Assembly: GCF_900100385.1 (NCBI RefSeq)
Contig: NZ_FNFC01000010.1
Location: 1-64,000 of the forward strand
Length of the DNA stretch: 64,000 nt
Reading direction: 5' to 3'
Origin: Halovenus aranensis
GTDB lineage: Archaea > Halobacteriota > Halobacteria > Halobacteriales > Haloarculaceae
Every line of letters begins with the position of its first letter. The first letter of the stretch is position 1. Position numbers and translations under genes: made by a program. Below are positions 17,419 to 26,776 of the stretch, in pieces. The notes under the pieces were generated by a model. It was not told where the DNA came from. It saw only the letters and a program-made list of their open reading frames with translations, and ran no database searches.

Positions 17419-18840
17419 ATGGGACCAGTCCCCGCCCTCGACGAGCGTGCGACGGCGTGTGCTCGCCGGCTCCAGGAGGCCGACCGGGTGTTGCTCGCCT
17501 CGCATATCGACGCCGACGGGCTGACGAGCGCCGCAATCGCCTCGACGGCGCTCGAACGCGCGTCGCTCCCCCACGAGGTCGTCTTCAAGAAACAGCTCGA
17601 CGAGACCGAAATCGCCTCGATTGCAGCCACCGAGTACGAGACGGTGTTGTTCACCGACTTCGGGAGCGGTCAGCTCGATGTCATCGCCGAGCACGAGCAG
17701 GCCGGCGCCTTCGAGGCGGTCATCGCCGACCACCACCAGCCGGCCGACGCGACCACCGAGTACCACCTCAACCCGCTTTTGGAGGATATCGACGGTGCCT
17801 CGGAACTCTCCGGGGCCGGCGCGAGCTACCTCCTCGCCCGCGCGCTCGCAGACACCGACGAGAGTACACCGACGGACAACCGTGACCTCGCGGCGCTCGC
17901 GGTCGTCGGCGCGGTCGGCGACATGCAGACTGTCGAGGGCGAACTTGTCGGCGCAAACGAGGCAATCGTCGCCGAGGGCGCCGAGGCGGGGGTCGTCGAG
18001 GAGGCGACCGACCTGACGCTGTATGGCACTCAGACCCGCCCGCTGCCGAAGCTGCTCGAATACGGTAACGACGTGCGGATTCCGGGCATCTCGAACGACG
18101 AACAGGGTGCGGTCGCCTTCCTGCAGGAGCTCGATGTCGACCTCCGGACCGAAGGCACGTGGCGTCGCTGGGTCGATTTGACCGCCGACGAGAAACAGAC
18201 CGTCACCAGCGCCTTGCTCCAGCGCGCGCTCGAACGCGGCGTCCCCTCCGAGAAGGCACAGCGCCTCGTCGGGACGACCTACCGCCTGCTTGGCGAGTCT
18301 GAGGGGTCCGAACTGCGCGATGCGAGCGAGTTCTCGACGCTTTTGAACGCCACCGCCCGCTACGAACGCGCCGACGTGGGGCTTGCCGTCTGTCTCGGCG
18401 ACCGCGACGAAGCACTCGACCGGGCGCGACACCTGCTCGAAACCCATCGCCGGAACCTCTCGGAGGGACTCGAAACGGTCAGCGAGCAGGGCGTCGAGGA
18501 GGCCGAGCACGTCCAGTATTTCGACGCCGGCGAGGAGATACGCGAGACAATCGTCGGCATCGTCGCCGGTATGGCGCTTGGTATCGACGGCGTCGACCCG
18601 AACCGGCCGATTATCGCCTTCGCACGGAAAAACGAGGAGGAGACGAAAGTCTCTGCCCGCGGAACGGGCCGCCTGGTGGGGCGCGGGCTCGACCTCTCTG
18701 CCGTGATGACGACGGCCTCGCGGGCGGTCGGCGGCGACGGCGGCGGCCACGACATCGCCGCCGGTGCGACCGTCCCCGCGGGCACCGAGTCGGAGTTTGT
18801 CGACGAAGCCGACACACTGGTAGGCGAACAACTCGGCTGA
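17419..18840 (+). CDS. RecJ/GAN-like DHH single-strand exonuclease
   Basis: A 473-residue DHH-superfamily phosphoesterase. The metal-binding motifs are DADG (31-34), the lone Asp80 in FTDFGSG, and DHH (104-106). The DHHA1 motif GGDGGGHD near the C terminus completes the active site. This matches archaeal RecJ-like/GAN nucleases that degrade single-stranded DNA or RNA, some tied to the GINS/CMG replisome. A GTG three bases upstream is in frame, but the ATG at 17419 is supported by the promoter spacing. Which RecJ paralogue it is cannot be decided from sequence alone. Confidence 0.87.
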   Translation: MGPVPALDERATACARRLQEADRVLLASHIDADGLTSAAIASTALERASLPHEVVFKKQLDETEIASIAATEYETVLFTDFGSGQLDVIAEHEQAGAFEAVIADHHQPADATTEYHLNPLLEDIDGASELSGAGASYLLARALADTDESTPTDNRDLAALAVVGAVGDMQTVEGELVGANEAIVAEGAEAGVVEEATDLTLYGTQTRPLPKLLEYGNDVRIPGISNDEQGAVAFLQELDVDLRTEGTWRRWVDLTADEKQTVTSALLQRALERGVPSEKAQRLVGTTYRLLGESEGSELRDASEFSTLLNATARYERADVGLAVCLGDRDEALDRARHLLETHRRNLSEGLETVSEQGVEEAEHVQYFDAGEEIRETIVGIVAGMALGIDGVDPNRPIIAFARKNEEETKVSARGTGRLVGRGLDLSAVMTTASRAVGGDGGGHDIAAGATVPAGTESEFVDEADTLVGEQLG

Positions 18841-18883
18841 CTGCCGTCGGCGTTGCTGTCACTGGGACGAACTGCCTGCAGTT

Positions 18884-19216
18884 ATGTGTCTCACCCGACG
18901 ACGGCAATCCGTGAGTCTCGAATCCATCGCCGTCGCCGCCGTCGTCATCGCACTCGGCGCGGCAATGCGCCTGTTCGGGTTGCCGTGGCTCGTCAGCGGC
19001 ATGGAACCGTTGGTTGCACCCGAGGTCGCTACCGAGTTCCTCGGCGATTTCCTCCTCGCCGTCGGGAGCGTGCTTGTGACTCTTGGTCTCGTCGACGAAC
19101 TGGTCGCTGTCCCCGAGGTCGTCTGGCTTGCGTTCGGCCTCGCCGTCGTGCTGTCGGTGGCAGCGACACCGAAACTCGCCGGCGTGTACGTCCGCGTCCG
19201 GGCGGGCGAGGTATGA
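18884..19216 (+). CDS. Small hydrophobic membrane protein
   Basis: A 110-residue protein with about three hydrophobic segments (AVAAVVIALGAAMRL, then two in VATEFLGDFLLAVGSVLVTLGLV and WLAFGLAVVLSVAA) and a short polar tail. A GTG at 18911 is an alternative start that would drop the basic MCLTRRRQSV lead and fits a weak TATA at about 18878-18885. It lies 43 nt after the nuclease gene, possibly in the same transcript. No family was recognised. Confidence 0.65.
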   Translation: MCLTRRRQSVSLESIAVAAVVIALGAAMRLFGLPWLVSGMEPLVAPEVATEFLGDFLLAVGSVLVTLGLVDELVAVPEVVWLAFGLAVVLSVAATPKLAGVYVRVRAGEV

Positions 19217-19245
19217 GCGGTGTCGTCGGGCGATTGCTACCCACT

Positions 19246-19252
19246 CTTATAT
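19246..19252 (+). promoter_or_regulatory. TATA box of the SDR gene
   Basis: CTTATAT centred 26 nt before the ATG at 19275. This supports that ATG as a leaderless start rather than the long upstream frame. Confidence 0.55.
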
Positions 19253-19274
19253 CCGTGGCCGTCGAAGCCAGCCT

Positions 19275-20141
19275 ATGAGTCTCGACAGACCCGACCTGAC
19301 GGGAAGTACCGCCTTCATTACCGGAACGACGCGCGGTATCGGCAAACAGATTGCGCTGGACCTTGCCGAACAGGGGTGTAACATCGTCTCGACCGGGAAG
19401 ACGAGCGAGGAGGGCGACGAGTACAGCGAGGACAAAGAGATAGAGGGGACCATCGAGCAGACCGCCCGCGAGGTCGAACAGCGCGGCCCGGAGGCACTGT
19501 CGATTCAGGTGGACGTTCGTGACGAAGACGCCGTCGATGCGGCCGCTCAGGAGGCCATCGACCACTTCGGCGAGGTCGATATCGTCATCAACAACGCGAG
19601 CGCGATACAGCTCTATGCGGTCGAAGACCTCCCGCCAAAGCGCTTCGATTTGATGACAGACGTGAACGTCCGAGGCACCTACCTCACTGCCCGGGCGTTC
19701 ATCGACCACCTCAAAACCGTCGACGACGCCTGGATTCTGGCCAACGCACCACCTGTCAGCATCGACCGCAAACCCGGGAGCGCGCCCTACACCTGGTCGA
19801 AGCTCGGTATGTCGTTTATCACCCTCTCGCTTGCCGACGAACTCGACGAGTACGACATCGGCTGTAACTCCTTCTGGCCGGTGACGGCAATCGACACGCG
19901 TGCAACCCGGTATTTCGGCCTCGGAACCGAGGACGACTGGCGCTCGCCCGATATCGTCTCCGATACCGTTCTCGAAATCCTCAGCCGCGACCCCGCGGAG
20001 TTCACCGGAAACGCCGTCTACGACGAGGAACTTCTCCGGGAGGCAGGCCTCGATGACTTCTCTGCGTACAATCTCACGCCGGGCGACCCGGCGCCGATGT
20101 CGGCACAGATGGCCGACCCAGAGTACAGTCGCTCGGAGTAG
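19275..20141 (+). CDS. HSDL2-like short-chain dehydrogenase/reductase
   Basis: A 288-residue SDR. The nucleotide-binding TGTTRGIG is at 16-23, NNAS at 106-109 and YTWSK (Tyr172, Lys176) is the catalytic pair. The stretch ILANAPPVS matches the ILNISPP segment of hydroxysteroid dehydrogenase-like protein 2, but the usual catalytic Ser is Ala here (residue 158). HSDL2 relatives are linked to lipid metabolism. Activity may be reduced or use a different residue. The stop abuts the convergent gene's stop with no gap. Confidence 0.85.
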   Translation: MSLDRPDLTGSTAFITGTTRGIGKQIALDLAEQGCNIVSTGKTSEEGDEYSEDKEIEGTIEQTAREVEQRGPEALSIQVDVRDEDAVDAAAQEAIDHFGEVDIVINNASAIQLYAVEDLPPKRFDLMTDVNVRGTYLTARAFIDHLKTVDDAWILANAPPVSIDRKPGSAPYTWSKLGMSFITLSLADELDEYDIGCNSFWPVTAIDTRATRYFGLGTEDDWRSPDIVSDTVLEILSRDPAEFTGNAVYDEELLREAGLDDFSAYNLTPGDPAPMSAQMADPEYSRSE

Positions 20142-20702
20142 TCACTGTAAGAGGAAAAACAACGCGAGCAGGACGCCCCCGACGACGACCAACGCCCCGC
20201 CGGCGACCAGCGGGTCCGCGATAGAGACCGCCGCGACGGTCGCCACGAGGACCGAAACGAGGGCGAGCCCGAGGACGAGCGCCGTGGGGTTTTCGACGAC
20301 TGGCTCGCTTTCCTGTGTCGTGTGCTGGGGCTGTGCGAGGGATTCGTCGACCTGTACCGACCGCTGTTCCGGGGCCGGTTCGGCGAGCTCGATATCAATC
20401 CAGCGCGTCTGTGCACCGTAGGCCGAGGCCACCTTGAGCTTCCCCAACAGCCCCTCGTCGGTCACCCGGTCGCGGTCGACGGTGACACGCACGAGCCGCT
20501 CGGAGTCGGCTTCGATGTAGTGGTTGCCCGCGTCGATATCGGCCACCTCCGACAGCGGGTCGTCGAGGTGGAGGTGGAGGTGGAGCGCCTCGGCGTGGTT
20601 GACTAGGCGAATATCGAACGAGCCCGTCGTCTCGAACGACGCCGGCACGTCGAGGGCGTGGAGTTCCTCCCGGCTGATGTGCACGGGCAACTCGTCTGTC
20701 AC
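20142..20702 (-). CDS. Hypothetical protein with a C-terminal membrane anchor
   Basis: A 186-residue protein. The first ~115 residues are acidic and beta-rich, with a His-rich LHLHLHLDD strand and repeated DxVxV patterns, looking like an immunoglobulin-type or adhesin-like fold. A Gln/Glu linker leads to two C-terminal transmembrane segments (from about residue 138), with only LLQ after the last one. No signal peptide is present, so the soluble domain is probably cytoplasmic. I recognise no family. Convergent with the SDR gene. Confidence 0.7.
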   Translation of the reverse strand: MTDELPVHISREELHALDVPASFETTGSFDIRLVNHAEALHLHLHLDDPLSEVADIDAGNHYIEADSERLVRVTVDRDRVTDEGLLGKLKVASAYGAQTRWIDIELAEPAPEQRSVQVDESLAQPQHTTQESEPVVENPTALVLGLALVSVLVATVAAVSIADPLVAGGALVVVGGVLLALFFLLQ

Positions 20703-20748
20703 GGTAACGTGTCGGGCGGGCTGGTAGAAAAATCTTCAGGCCGGTTCG

Positions 20749-20943
20749 TTAGGCTGGTGCTTCTTCGCGCATGTCTGGCGGCAGCATGTTCGGGATACCG
20801 TCCTCGATTGGGTAGACCTCGCCACATTCAGGACAGGTCAACGTCCCGGTGAGGATTTCGTCGTCGTCGCGGCTCTCGACGGCCAGTTCGAGTTCGTGTT
20901 TGTCGAGCGGACAGCACAGGATGTCCATCAGGTCCTCGTTCAT
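20749..20943 (-). CDS. Trm112-like zinc protein
   Basis: A 64-residue Trm112/UPF0434-type protein. Cys10, Cys11, Cys37 and Cys40 (ILCCP and TCPECG) form the zinc site, and YPIEDGIPNMLP is the family signature. Trm112 partners and activates SAM-dependent methyltransferases that modify tRNA, rRNA and translation factors; which partner is used here is unknown. I chose the ATG at 20943 (MNEDLMDIL) over one four codons upstream because it starts at the conserved domain edge. Confidence 0.9.
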   Translation of the reverse strand: MNEDLMDILCCPLDKHELELAVESRDDDEILTGTLTCPECGEVYPIEDGIPNMLPPDMREEAPA

Positions 20944-21025
20944 ATCCGATTCCACGAGCGGCCCGGCAAAAGCGTTTGTGCTTGTCGGACGAAGGTTTTT
21001 GCCGCGAGCCCTCTCCCTACCGATA

Positions 21026-22108
21026 ATGACAGACGCTCCAGCGCTGACGACGGACCTGGTTGCGATACCGAGCCACGAGGACGAGACCGCGGCGGGTGAC
21101 TACATCGAGAGCTGGCTCCGCGAGGAAACCGACGGCGCCGTCGAGCGCGACCGACACGGGAACGTCATCGCACGGAAGGGCAGCGGCGACACCTCCCTCG
21201 CCCTCGTGGGTCACCACGACGTCGTCCCGCCCGAAGAGTCACAGGTCGGTGACGACGGCTACCGCGTCACCGAACGCGACGGACGCATCTACGGGCGCGG
21301 GGCGGCCGACATGAAAGGCGCGGTCGCGGCTGCGATGTGTGCGTTTCGCGATGCTTCCCCTCTCTGTGAACTCGTTTTCGCCTCGTTCGTCGGCGAAGAA
21401 GTCGGCGGCACCGGTGCCCGTGGCGCAATCGAAGACGGCTTCTCGCCAGACTACGCCATCGTCGGCGAAGGGTCGACGAACTACTCACAACCCGGTGTCA
21501 CCGACGTGGCTATCGCCCACCGGGGCCGACGAGGCAGTACCATCCACGTCGAGGGGACCGCTGCCCACGCCAGCGAACCCGAGGCCGGCGAGAACGCTAT
21601 CTACCGCGCGACCGACGCTATCGACGTAGTGCGTGACCTCCCGTTCCCCGAGACGACGGTACTGGGCCAGACGATGGAGGGCTCGGTCGCCGTCACCGAA
21701 ATCGAGGGTGGGACAGCCTGGAACATGATTCCCGACGGCTGTACCGTCACCGTCGACGAGCGGACGGTGCCCGGCGAGCGCGCCCCGCTTGCCCACGTCG
21801 AAGATATTCCGGGGGTCTCCCTCGCAATCGACCAGGACCTCCCGCCGATGGCGTGTGCGGAGAGAGCGTTTGCCGATTTCGTCCACGAGACCGCGGGCGT
21901 CACACAGGACGGCTCCCCAGAGCAGGTGAAAAAACCACACGCCACCGACGCTGGCTGGCTCGCCGAGGCGGGGACGGCCTGTGTGGTGTGTGGCGCGGCC
22001 GAACCTGGGGAGGCACATACGGCCGACGAGAGTGTCTCGGCGGCTGTCCTCGACCGGTGTTACGACATCTATCGCCGGTGTGCCGAGGACTTCGAGGCGC
22101 TGGCGTAG
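21026..22108 (+). CDS. M20 family metallopeptidase/deacylase
   Basis: A 360-residue zinc hydrolase of the M20 (ArgE/DapE/LysK) group. Metal ligands are seen in GHHDVVPP, RGAADMKG (bridging Asp) and FVGEEVGGTGA (catalytic Glu-Glu), with a last His in AHTADES. The dimerisation domain sits between about 170 and 270. It could be a deacylase for acetyl-ornithine, succinyl-diaminopimelate or LysW-lysine, or a peptidase; no neighbour decides it. The start at 21026 is the first ATG after a divergent promoter. Confidence 0.88.
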   Translation: MTDAPALTTDLVAIPSHEDETAAGDYIESWLREETDGAVERDRHGNVIARKGSGDTSLALVGHHDVVPPEESQVGDDGYRVTERDGRIYGRGAADMKGAVAAAMCAFRDASPLCELVFASFVGEEVGGTGARGAIEDGFSPDYAIVGEGSTNYSQPGVTDVAIAHRGRRGSTIHVEGTAAHASEPEAGENAIYRATDAIDVVRDLPFPETTVLGQTMEGSVAVTEIEGGTAWNMIPDGCTVTVDERTVPGERAPLAHVEDIPGVSLAIDQDLPPMACAERAFADFVHETAGVTQDGSPEQVKKPHATDAGWLAEAGTACVVCGAAEPGEAHTADESVSAAVLDRCYDIYRRCAEDFEALA

Positions 22109-22171
22109 GCGCTGACGGCCACATCTGGGCGGAGCGATGCGTTCTTGGGGCTGGTCGCGTTACGTGCGTTC

Positions 22172-23671
22172 ATGTCACCGGAGGCACGGCAGACTGACGA
22201 AACCTACGAGGCGTTTCTGGAGCACGTGCGGACGTACAACTACGTCGGCGACGCGGCCGGTGTCCTGGGTTGGGACCAGCAGGTGACCATGCCCGAGGAG
22301 GGGACACCCGCCCGGTCGAAGCAGAGTTCGGCGCTGTCGACGCTACGCCACGACCTGCTCACCGACGACGACCTCGCGGCCTGGCTCGACGAACTCGACG
22401 GTGCTGTCGAGGACGAACGCCAGGCGGTCGTCCGAGAGGTCGAGCGCGCCCACGAGCGCGCAAGCGCGGTGCCCGAAGACCTCGTCAAGCGAATCTCCGA
22501 GGCGAGCTCGAACGCCCTCCCGGTCTGGGAGGGGGCAAAGGCCGACGCCGACTTCTCGCAGTTCGAGGAGACACTCCAAGAGTTGGTCGAACTCCGCCGG
22601 GAGTACGCCGCGGAAATCGACCCCGACCGCGACCCATACGAGGTGCTGTTCGAGAACTTCGAGCCGTACATCGACATCGAGACCGCGGAAGCGATTCTGA
22701 CCCGACTCCGCGAGGAACTGCCAGCCCTCATCGACGCTATCGCCGACAGCGACGTGGAGCCGGCCGACCCCTTCGAGGGCGAGTACGACCCGGCCGCCCA
22801 GGAGGACCTCGTCCGCGAGGCGCTCGACACGCTCGGCTACGACTGGGACCGCGGCCGTCTCGATACGGCTGCCCACCCCTTCTCGACGGGGACGCAGTTC
22901 GACGCACGCGTGACGACCCGGTTTGCCCCGGCGGACCCGATGGGCGCGGTCGGCTCGACTATCCACGAGTTCGGTCACGCCAGCTACACGCTCGGCCTCC
23001 CCGACGAGCACTACGGCACACCGCTGGGCGACAGCCGTGACATGACCGTCCACGAGTCCCAGTCCCGGCTCTGGGAGAACCACGTCGGCCGCTCGCTGCC
23101 GTTCTGGCGGCTGTTCGCGCCGGCCGTCGAGGACCACCTCGGCGTCGACGCCACCCCGCGTGCGCTGTACGAACACGCAAACGAGGTCTACGACGACAAC
23201 CTCATCCGGGTCGAGGCCGACGAGCTGACCTATCATATGCACATCGTCGTCCGGTTCGAAATCGAGCGCGACCTGATTCGGGGCGACCTCGAGGTGAGCG
23301 AGGTCCCCCAGGTCTGGAACGACAAATACGAGGAGTACCTCGGCGTGCGCCCCGAGAACGACGCCGAGGGCTGTCTCCAAGACATCCACTGGTCACACGG
23401 CAACTTCGGCTACTTCCCGACCTACTCGCTTGGCTCCGTGCTCGCCTCACAGCTGTTTGCCGCCGCCGAGCGCGAGCTGGGCGCCCTCGATGACGATATC
23501 GAGTCCGGCGAGTTCGACCGGCTGTACGGCTGGCTCAACGAGAACGTTCACGGACACGGCTGTCGGTACACCACCCCCGAGTTGATTCGGGAGGCCACCG
23601 GCGAGGAGTTCACCGCCGATTACTTCCTCGACTACGCGACCGAGAAGTACGGCGACCTTTATGACCTCTAG
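22172..23671 (+). CDS. M32 carboxypeptidase (Taq type)
   Basis: A 499-residue zinc carboxypeptidase. The HEFGH motif (in STIHEFGHASYTLG) and downstream SQSRLWENHVGRS Glu segment are family hallmarks, as is the C-terminal WSHGNFGYFPTYSLG. Length matches M32 enzymes, which trim C-terminal residues broadly except at Pro. A longer in-frame start nine codons upstream is less likely. It follows the M20 hydrolase by 63 nt, so the two may serve peptide turnover together. Confidence 0.93.
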   Translation: MSPEARQTDETYEAFLEHVRTYNYVGDAAGVLGWDQQVTMPEEGTPARSKQSSALSTLRHDLLTDDDLAAWLDELDGAVEDERQAVVREVERAHERASAVPEDLVKRISEASSNALPVWEGAKADADFSQFEETLQELVELRREYAAEIDPDRDPYEVLFENFEPYIDIETAEAILTRLREELPALIDAIADSDVEPADPFEGEYDPAAQEDLVREALDTLGYDWDRGRLDTAAHPFSTGTQFDARVTTRFAPADPMGAVGSTIHEFGHASYTLGLPDEHYGTPLGDSRDMTVHESQSRLWENHVGRSLPFWRLFAPAVEDHLGVDATPRALYEHANEVYDDNLIRVEADELTYHMHIVVRFEIERDLIRGDLEVSEVPQVWNDKYEEYLGVRPENDAEGCLQDIHWSHGNFGYFPTYSLGSVLASQLFAAAERELGALDDDIESGEFDRLYGWLNENVHGHGCRYTTPELIREATGEEFTADYFLDYATEKYGDLYDL

Positions 23672-24291
23672 TTGACGCCGCCGACGCCGCTCGTGGCGTC
23701 CGGGAGGTCGTAGGCCTCGGCCTCGATACCCAGTTCGTCCAGCGCAGCCGCGAGGTGTTCTGTCTTGGCGTACTCCGCACCGTCGGCGACCCGTTTCTCC
23801 TGTGTCTTCGCGAGAACCTCGCCCTTTCGGTCGTCGGGAATGTCGAACTTGTCGGCGGTCAGTTCGATGATGAGGCCGTCGTGGTCCCGGGTGTACAGCG
23901 AGAAAAAGATGCCCCGGTCGAAGACGTTGTACGACCGCCCGGCCTCCTCCAGCGCCTCGGCGACCGCCTCGAAGCGGTCGGGGTCGATGTTGAAACAGAG
24001 GTGATGAACACCGCCGACGCCGCTGCGCTGAGGGCGGGAGTTGGACTGGCGGTCGTCGCTGACGAAGAAGGTCAGAATCGTGCCGTCGCCGGTGTCGAAA
24101 AAGAGGTGTTCTTGCGAGGGGTCGTCGAGGTTCGGCTGGCGCAGTACCAGCGACATCCCCAGCAGGTCGCGGTAGTACTCGATTGTCGCCTCGGCGTTCG
24201 ACCCCCAGATGGTGATGTGGTCGGTCCCGAGTGTCTGAAACGGACTCTCTGGTGGCGCTGCCGTGACCGGTTCTGTCGTGTCGTCTGCCAT
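23668..24291 (-). CDS. VOC (glyoxalase/bleomycin resistance) protein
   Basis: A 207-residue metal-dependent VOC-fold protein. Two betaalphabetabetabeta modules can be seen: DHITIWGSNAEATIEYYRDLLGM with the Glu-bearing EHLFFDTGDG, then GVHHLCFNI followed by FFSLYTRDHDGLIIELT. The spacing of His and Glu suits a dioxygenase- or glyoxalase-like metal site. The last ~50 residues look like a separate tail. It lies 40 nt downstream of a sensor kinase on the same strand; a functional link is not evident. Confidence 0.83.
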   Translation of the reverse strand: MADDTTEPVTAAPPESPFQTLGTDHITIWGSNAEATIEYYRDLLGMSLVLRQPNLDDPSQEHLFFDTGDGTILTFFVSDDRQSNSRPQRSGVGGVHHLCFNIDPDRFEAVAEALEEAGRSYNVFDRGIFFSLYTRDHDGLIIELTADKFDIPDDRKGEVLAKTQEKRVADGAEYAKTEHLAAALDELGIEAEAYDLPDATSGVGGVN

Positions 24292-24331
24292 ACCCGTTCT
24301 AGAGGCTACACCACCGAATATCTGTGGTGAC

Positions 24332-26596
24332 TTAGATGTCACCGTCGTTTCCGCCCCAGTCGGGGAGGACGACCCGGACGGTCGTTCCCTCTGCCGTATC
24401 GAACGTCAGGGTACCGGCGAGCTTCTCGACGCCCCACTTGAGCTGCCAGAGCCCGAGCAGTCCCCGACTGTGCTGGAGTGTGGTCTCCGTTCCGGCATCG
24501 AGTGCCGCTATCTCGTCGGGCGGGATACCGGGACCGTCGTCCTCGACCGTGAGCACACAGCCCTCGGCAGTCTGCTCGGCGGTTATAGTCACGGTCGACT
24601 CTGCGTATCGCAGCGAGTTCGCCACCAGACTCTCTAAGATGGCTTCGAGAATCCACTCGTCGGTGACAAGGCTGTTGACGCCCGTGACGCGTGTCGTCAC
24701 AGTGACACTCTCTCGGCGTGGCTCGGCACCTGCCTGTACGCGTCCGAATAGCTCGGTGAGGTCGACCGTCGAGGGCTGGACCTCCCGGGAGATGATACGG
24801 TCGATAGTTCGGGCCCGGTTCCCGATGACCGAGAGACGGTCGGCCGAGTCCAGAATCTGGCTCACGTGCTGGTCCGCTGACCTGTCGCTCAACACCTCGG
24901 CGTGACTCTTGACCACGTCGGCCTGGTTTCGGATGTTGTGCCGGAGGACGCGGTTGAACACTTCGAGGCGCTGCTCGCGGTGTTTGCGCTCGGTCACGTC
25001 CCGGATGTTCACCAGGACTGCGGGCTCGCCGTCGCGCTCGATGCGGGCCATCGAGAGTTCGACCGTACGCCGGGTGCCGTCTCGCGTCTCGATGTCGGCC
25101 TCGAACTGGGTTGGGGCGGCGTCCTCGAGCCGTCGGTCGTAGCGTTCGCTGACGCGGTCACGGTCGCCCGGCACCACGAGGTCGATGAGCCGAGACTCGA
25201 CGAGGGTGTCGTGGTCGTAGCCGGTAATCTCGGCGAACTGGTCGTTTGCGAACACGCACCGGCCGTCCTGGACGACGACGACGCCGTCGCTGCTCTGTTC
25301 GACCAGCGTCGTGTACCGCTCGCGTTCGCGCTCTATCTCGGTGATGAACCGCTCCAGGTCGGTCTGCATCGCCGCCATCGCCTCGCCGACGCGGCCGGGA
25401 ATCTCCTCGTCCAGTACGTCGGCGTCGAACTCCTGGCGCGACAGCGCTTCGGACTGGCGGGTAATCGTCTCTATATACCGCTTGGTGTTACGGAAACTCC
25501 GCCTGAGGCGACCGACTTCGTCGATGCGACCCGTCTCCTCGATATCGACACTCAGGTCGCCCTCGGCGATGGCATCGGCCTGCCCGGCCAGGCGCTTGAT
25601 AGACCGAATCGGGCCGTACTGGATGACCGCACCGACGAGGAGAAAGCCCAGAAACATCGTTCCGACCAGCACCGTCAGGTCGGTCTGGACTCGGTCTGTC
25701 AGCGCCAACGCGTTCGCCCGCGGTGCCTCCTTGACTACGACCCAGTTGACGCCCTCGCCGGGCACGCTGTGATACCCTCGAACCTCGTCGTCGGCGATTT
25801 CCGAGCCGTTCAGCGGCGCGAACTGGTCCTCGCGGGCGAGAATCTGTGACCCGACCTCGGTCCGGTTTTGCTGTCCCTTGTAGGGCCGAAACTCGTTTGG
25901 ACTGTTCGCCTCGAACATCACGTACGCGCTCACGCCGCCGAGGACGACCGTTTCGGTCCCCTCGATGACGTGTGTCGACTCGCCGATTCGCACGCTTGGT
26001 TCGTACTCGCCGATGAGCACGTGTTCGCCGTCCGGGGTCGGCGACGCGATAGCGACGGACATGTTGCCGCTGTCGAGATACACCCACGAGACGAGAATGT
26101 CGTTCACGCTCTCGAAAGCGTACTGTATCTCTTCGCCGTCGGTGTCTTCACCCCAGTCGATGTTGGTTGCCGTGAGCGGGTCGCCTTCCAGCGTCTGGTT
26201 CGTGCTCACGACGACAGGCTCGGTAGTTCCGTTGGAGGGCTGGGTCCTCGCGCGCTCGGCGATGTGGAAGCTGACAACTTCCTCAGAGCGCTGTTCCAGC
26301 TCCGAATACAGCGTCTCTCGGGTCAGCGTCGGGTCGTCGAGGTCGATACCCTGGTGGGCCGAGAGCACGCGAATCGACTCCTGTTCGCCGTCGAACCAGC
26401 GGGCGAGCTGGTCGGCCTCGAGTTCGGCGTTGTTCTCTAGTGACTGGAGCTGCTGGTCTGTTACCTGGTCGGAGACCTGCAGCGCCATCACCGTGCCGAC
26501 TGTCCCGATGACGGCGACGATGAGCACCGCGATTGCGAACAGCTTGAACGCGTACCGCGAACGGAGCACGTCCGGAACCTTCTCTGTGAGACTCAT
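24332..26596 (-). CDS. Membrane sensor histidine kinase (Cache-HAMP-PAS-HK)
   Basis: A 754-residue sensor. TM1 is at about 16-38, an extracellular Cache-like sensor follows to about 300, TM2 at about 305-327, HAMP at about 330-380, a PAS domain at about 430-545 with the DVTERKHREQ exit, and the phosphoacceptor helix (VLRHNIRNQ, His near 552) of the haloarchaeal type. The ATPase has an N box (ESLVANSLRY) and a G box (EDDGPGIPP). The ligand is unknown. No response regulator lies nearby, so its output partner is elsewhere. Confidence 0.92.
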   Translation of the reverse strand: MSLTEKVPDVLRSRYAFKLFAIAVLIVAVIGTVGTVMALQVSDQVTDQQLQSLENNAELEADQLARWFDGEQESIRVLSAHQGIDLDDPTLTRETLYSELEQRSEEVVSFHIAERARTQPSNGTTEPVVVSTNQTLEGDPLTATNIDWGEDTDGEEIQYAFESVNDILVSWVYLDSGNMSVAIASPTPDGEHVLIGEYEPSVRIGESTHVIEGTETVVLGGVSAYVMFEANSPNEFRPYKGQQNRTEVGSQILAREDQFAPLNGSEIADDEVRGYHSVPGEGVNWVVVKEAPRANALALTDRVQTDLTVLVGTMFLGFLLVGAVIQYGPIRSIKRLAGQADAIAEGDLSVDIEETGRIDEVGRLRRSFRNTKRYIETITRQSEALSRQEFDADVLDEEIPGRVGEAMAAMQTDLERFITEIERERERYTTLVEQSSDGVVVVQDGRCVFANDQFAEITGYDHDTLVESRLIDLVVPGDRDRVSERYDRRLEDAAPTQFEADIETRDGTRRTVELSMARIERDGEPAVLVNIRDVTERKHREQRLEVFNRVLRHNIRNQADVVKSHAEVLSDRSADQHVSQILDSADRLSVIGNRARTIDRIISREVQPSTVDLTELFGRVQAGAEPRRESVTVTTRVTGVNSLVTDEWILEAILESLVANSLRYAESTVTITAEQTAEGCVLTVEDDGPGIPPDEIAALDAGTETTLQHSRGLLGLWQLKWGVEKLAGTLTFDTAEGTTVRVVLPDWGGNDGDI

Positions 26597-26745
26597 GATA
26601 TCTGCCGCCTGCGACGGGGGCCGCTGTGGATACCGAGGTGTTGGGTCATAAGACCATTGAGTGTTTGGGTCCGGTTCGCCGAGACGCCGCTCCGTGGCTC
26701 TCGCCGCCGAAACAACGATTCACCACGGGGTCAGGGTTCCCGTGT

Positions 26746-26752
26746 GTTTAAC
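26746..26752 (+). promoter_or_regulatory. TATA box of the thiolase gene
   Basis: GTTTAAC centred 28 nt before the ATG at 26777. This argues for that ATG over the in-frame ATG at 26753, which would lie almost on the box. Confidence 0.5.
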
Positions 26753-26776
26753 ATGCCGACCGTCGAAACGAGGTGT

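Noticed and set aside
26753-26776. An upstream ATG as thiolase start
   Set aside because: It would lie next to the TATA box; the ATG at 26777 has the correct leaderless spacing.
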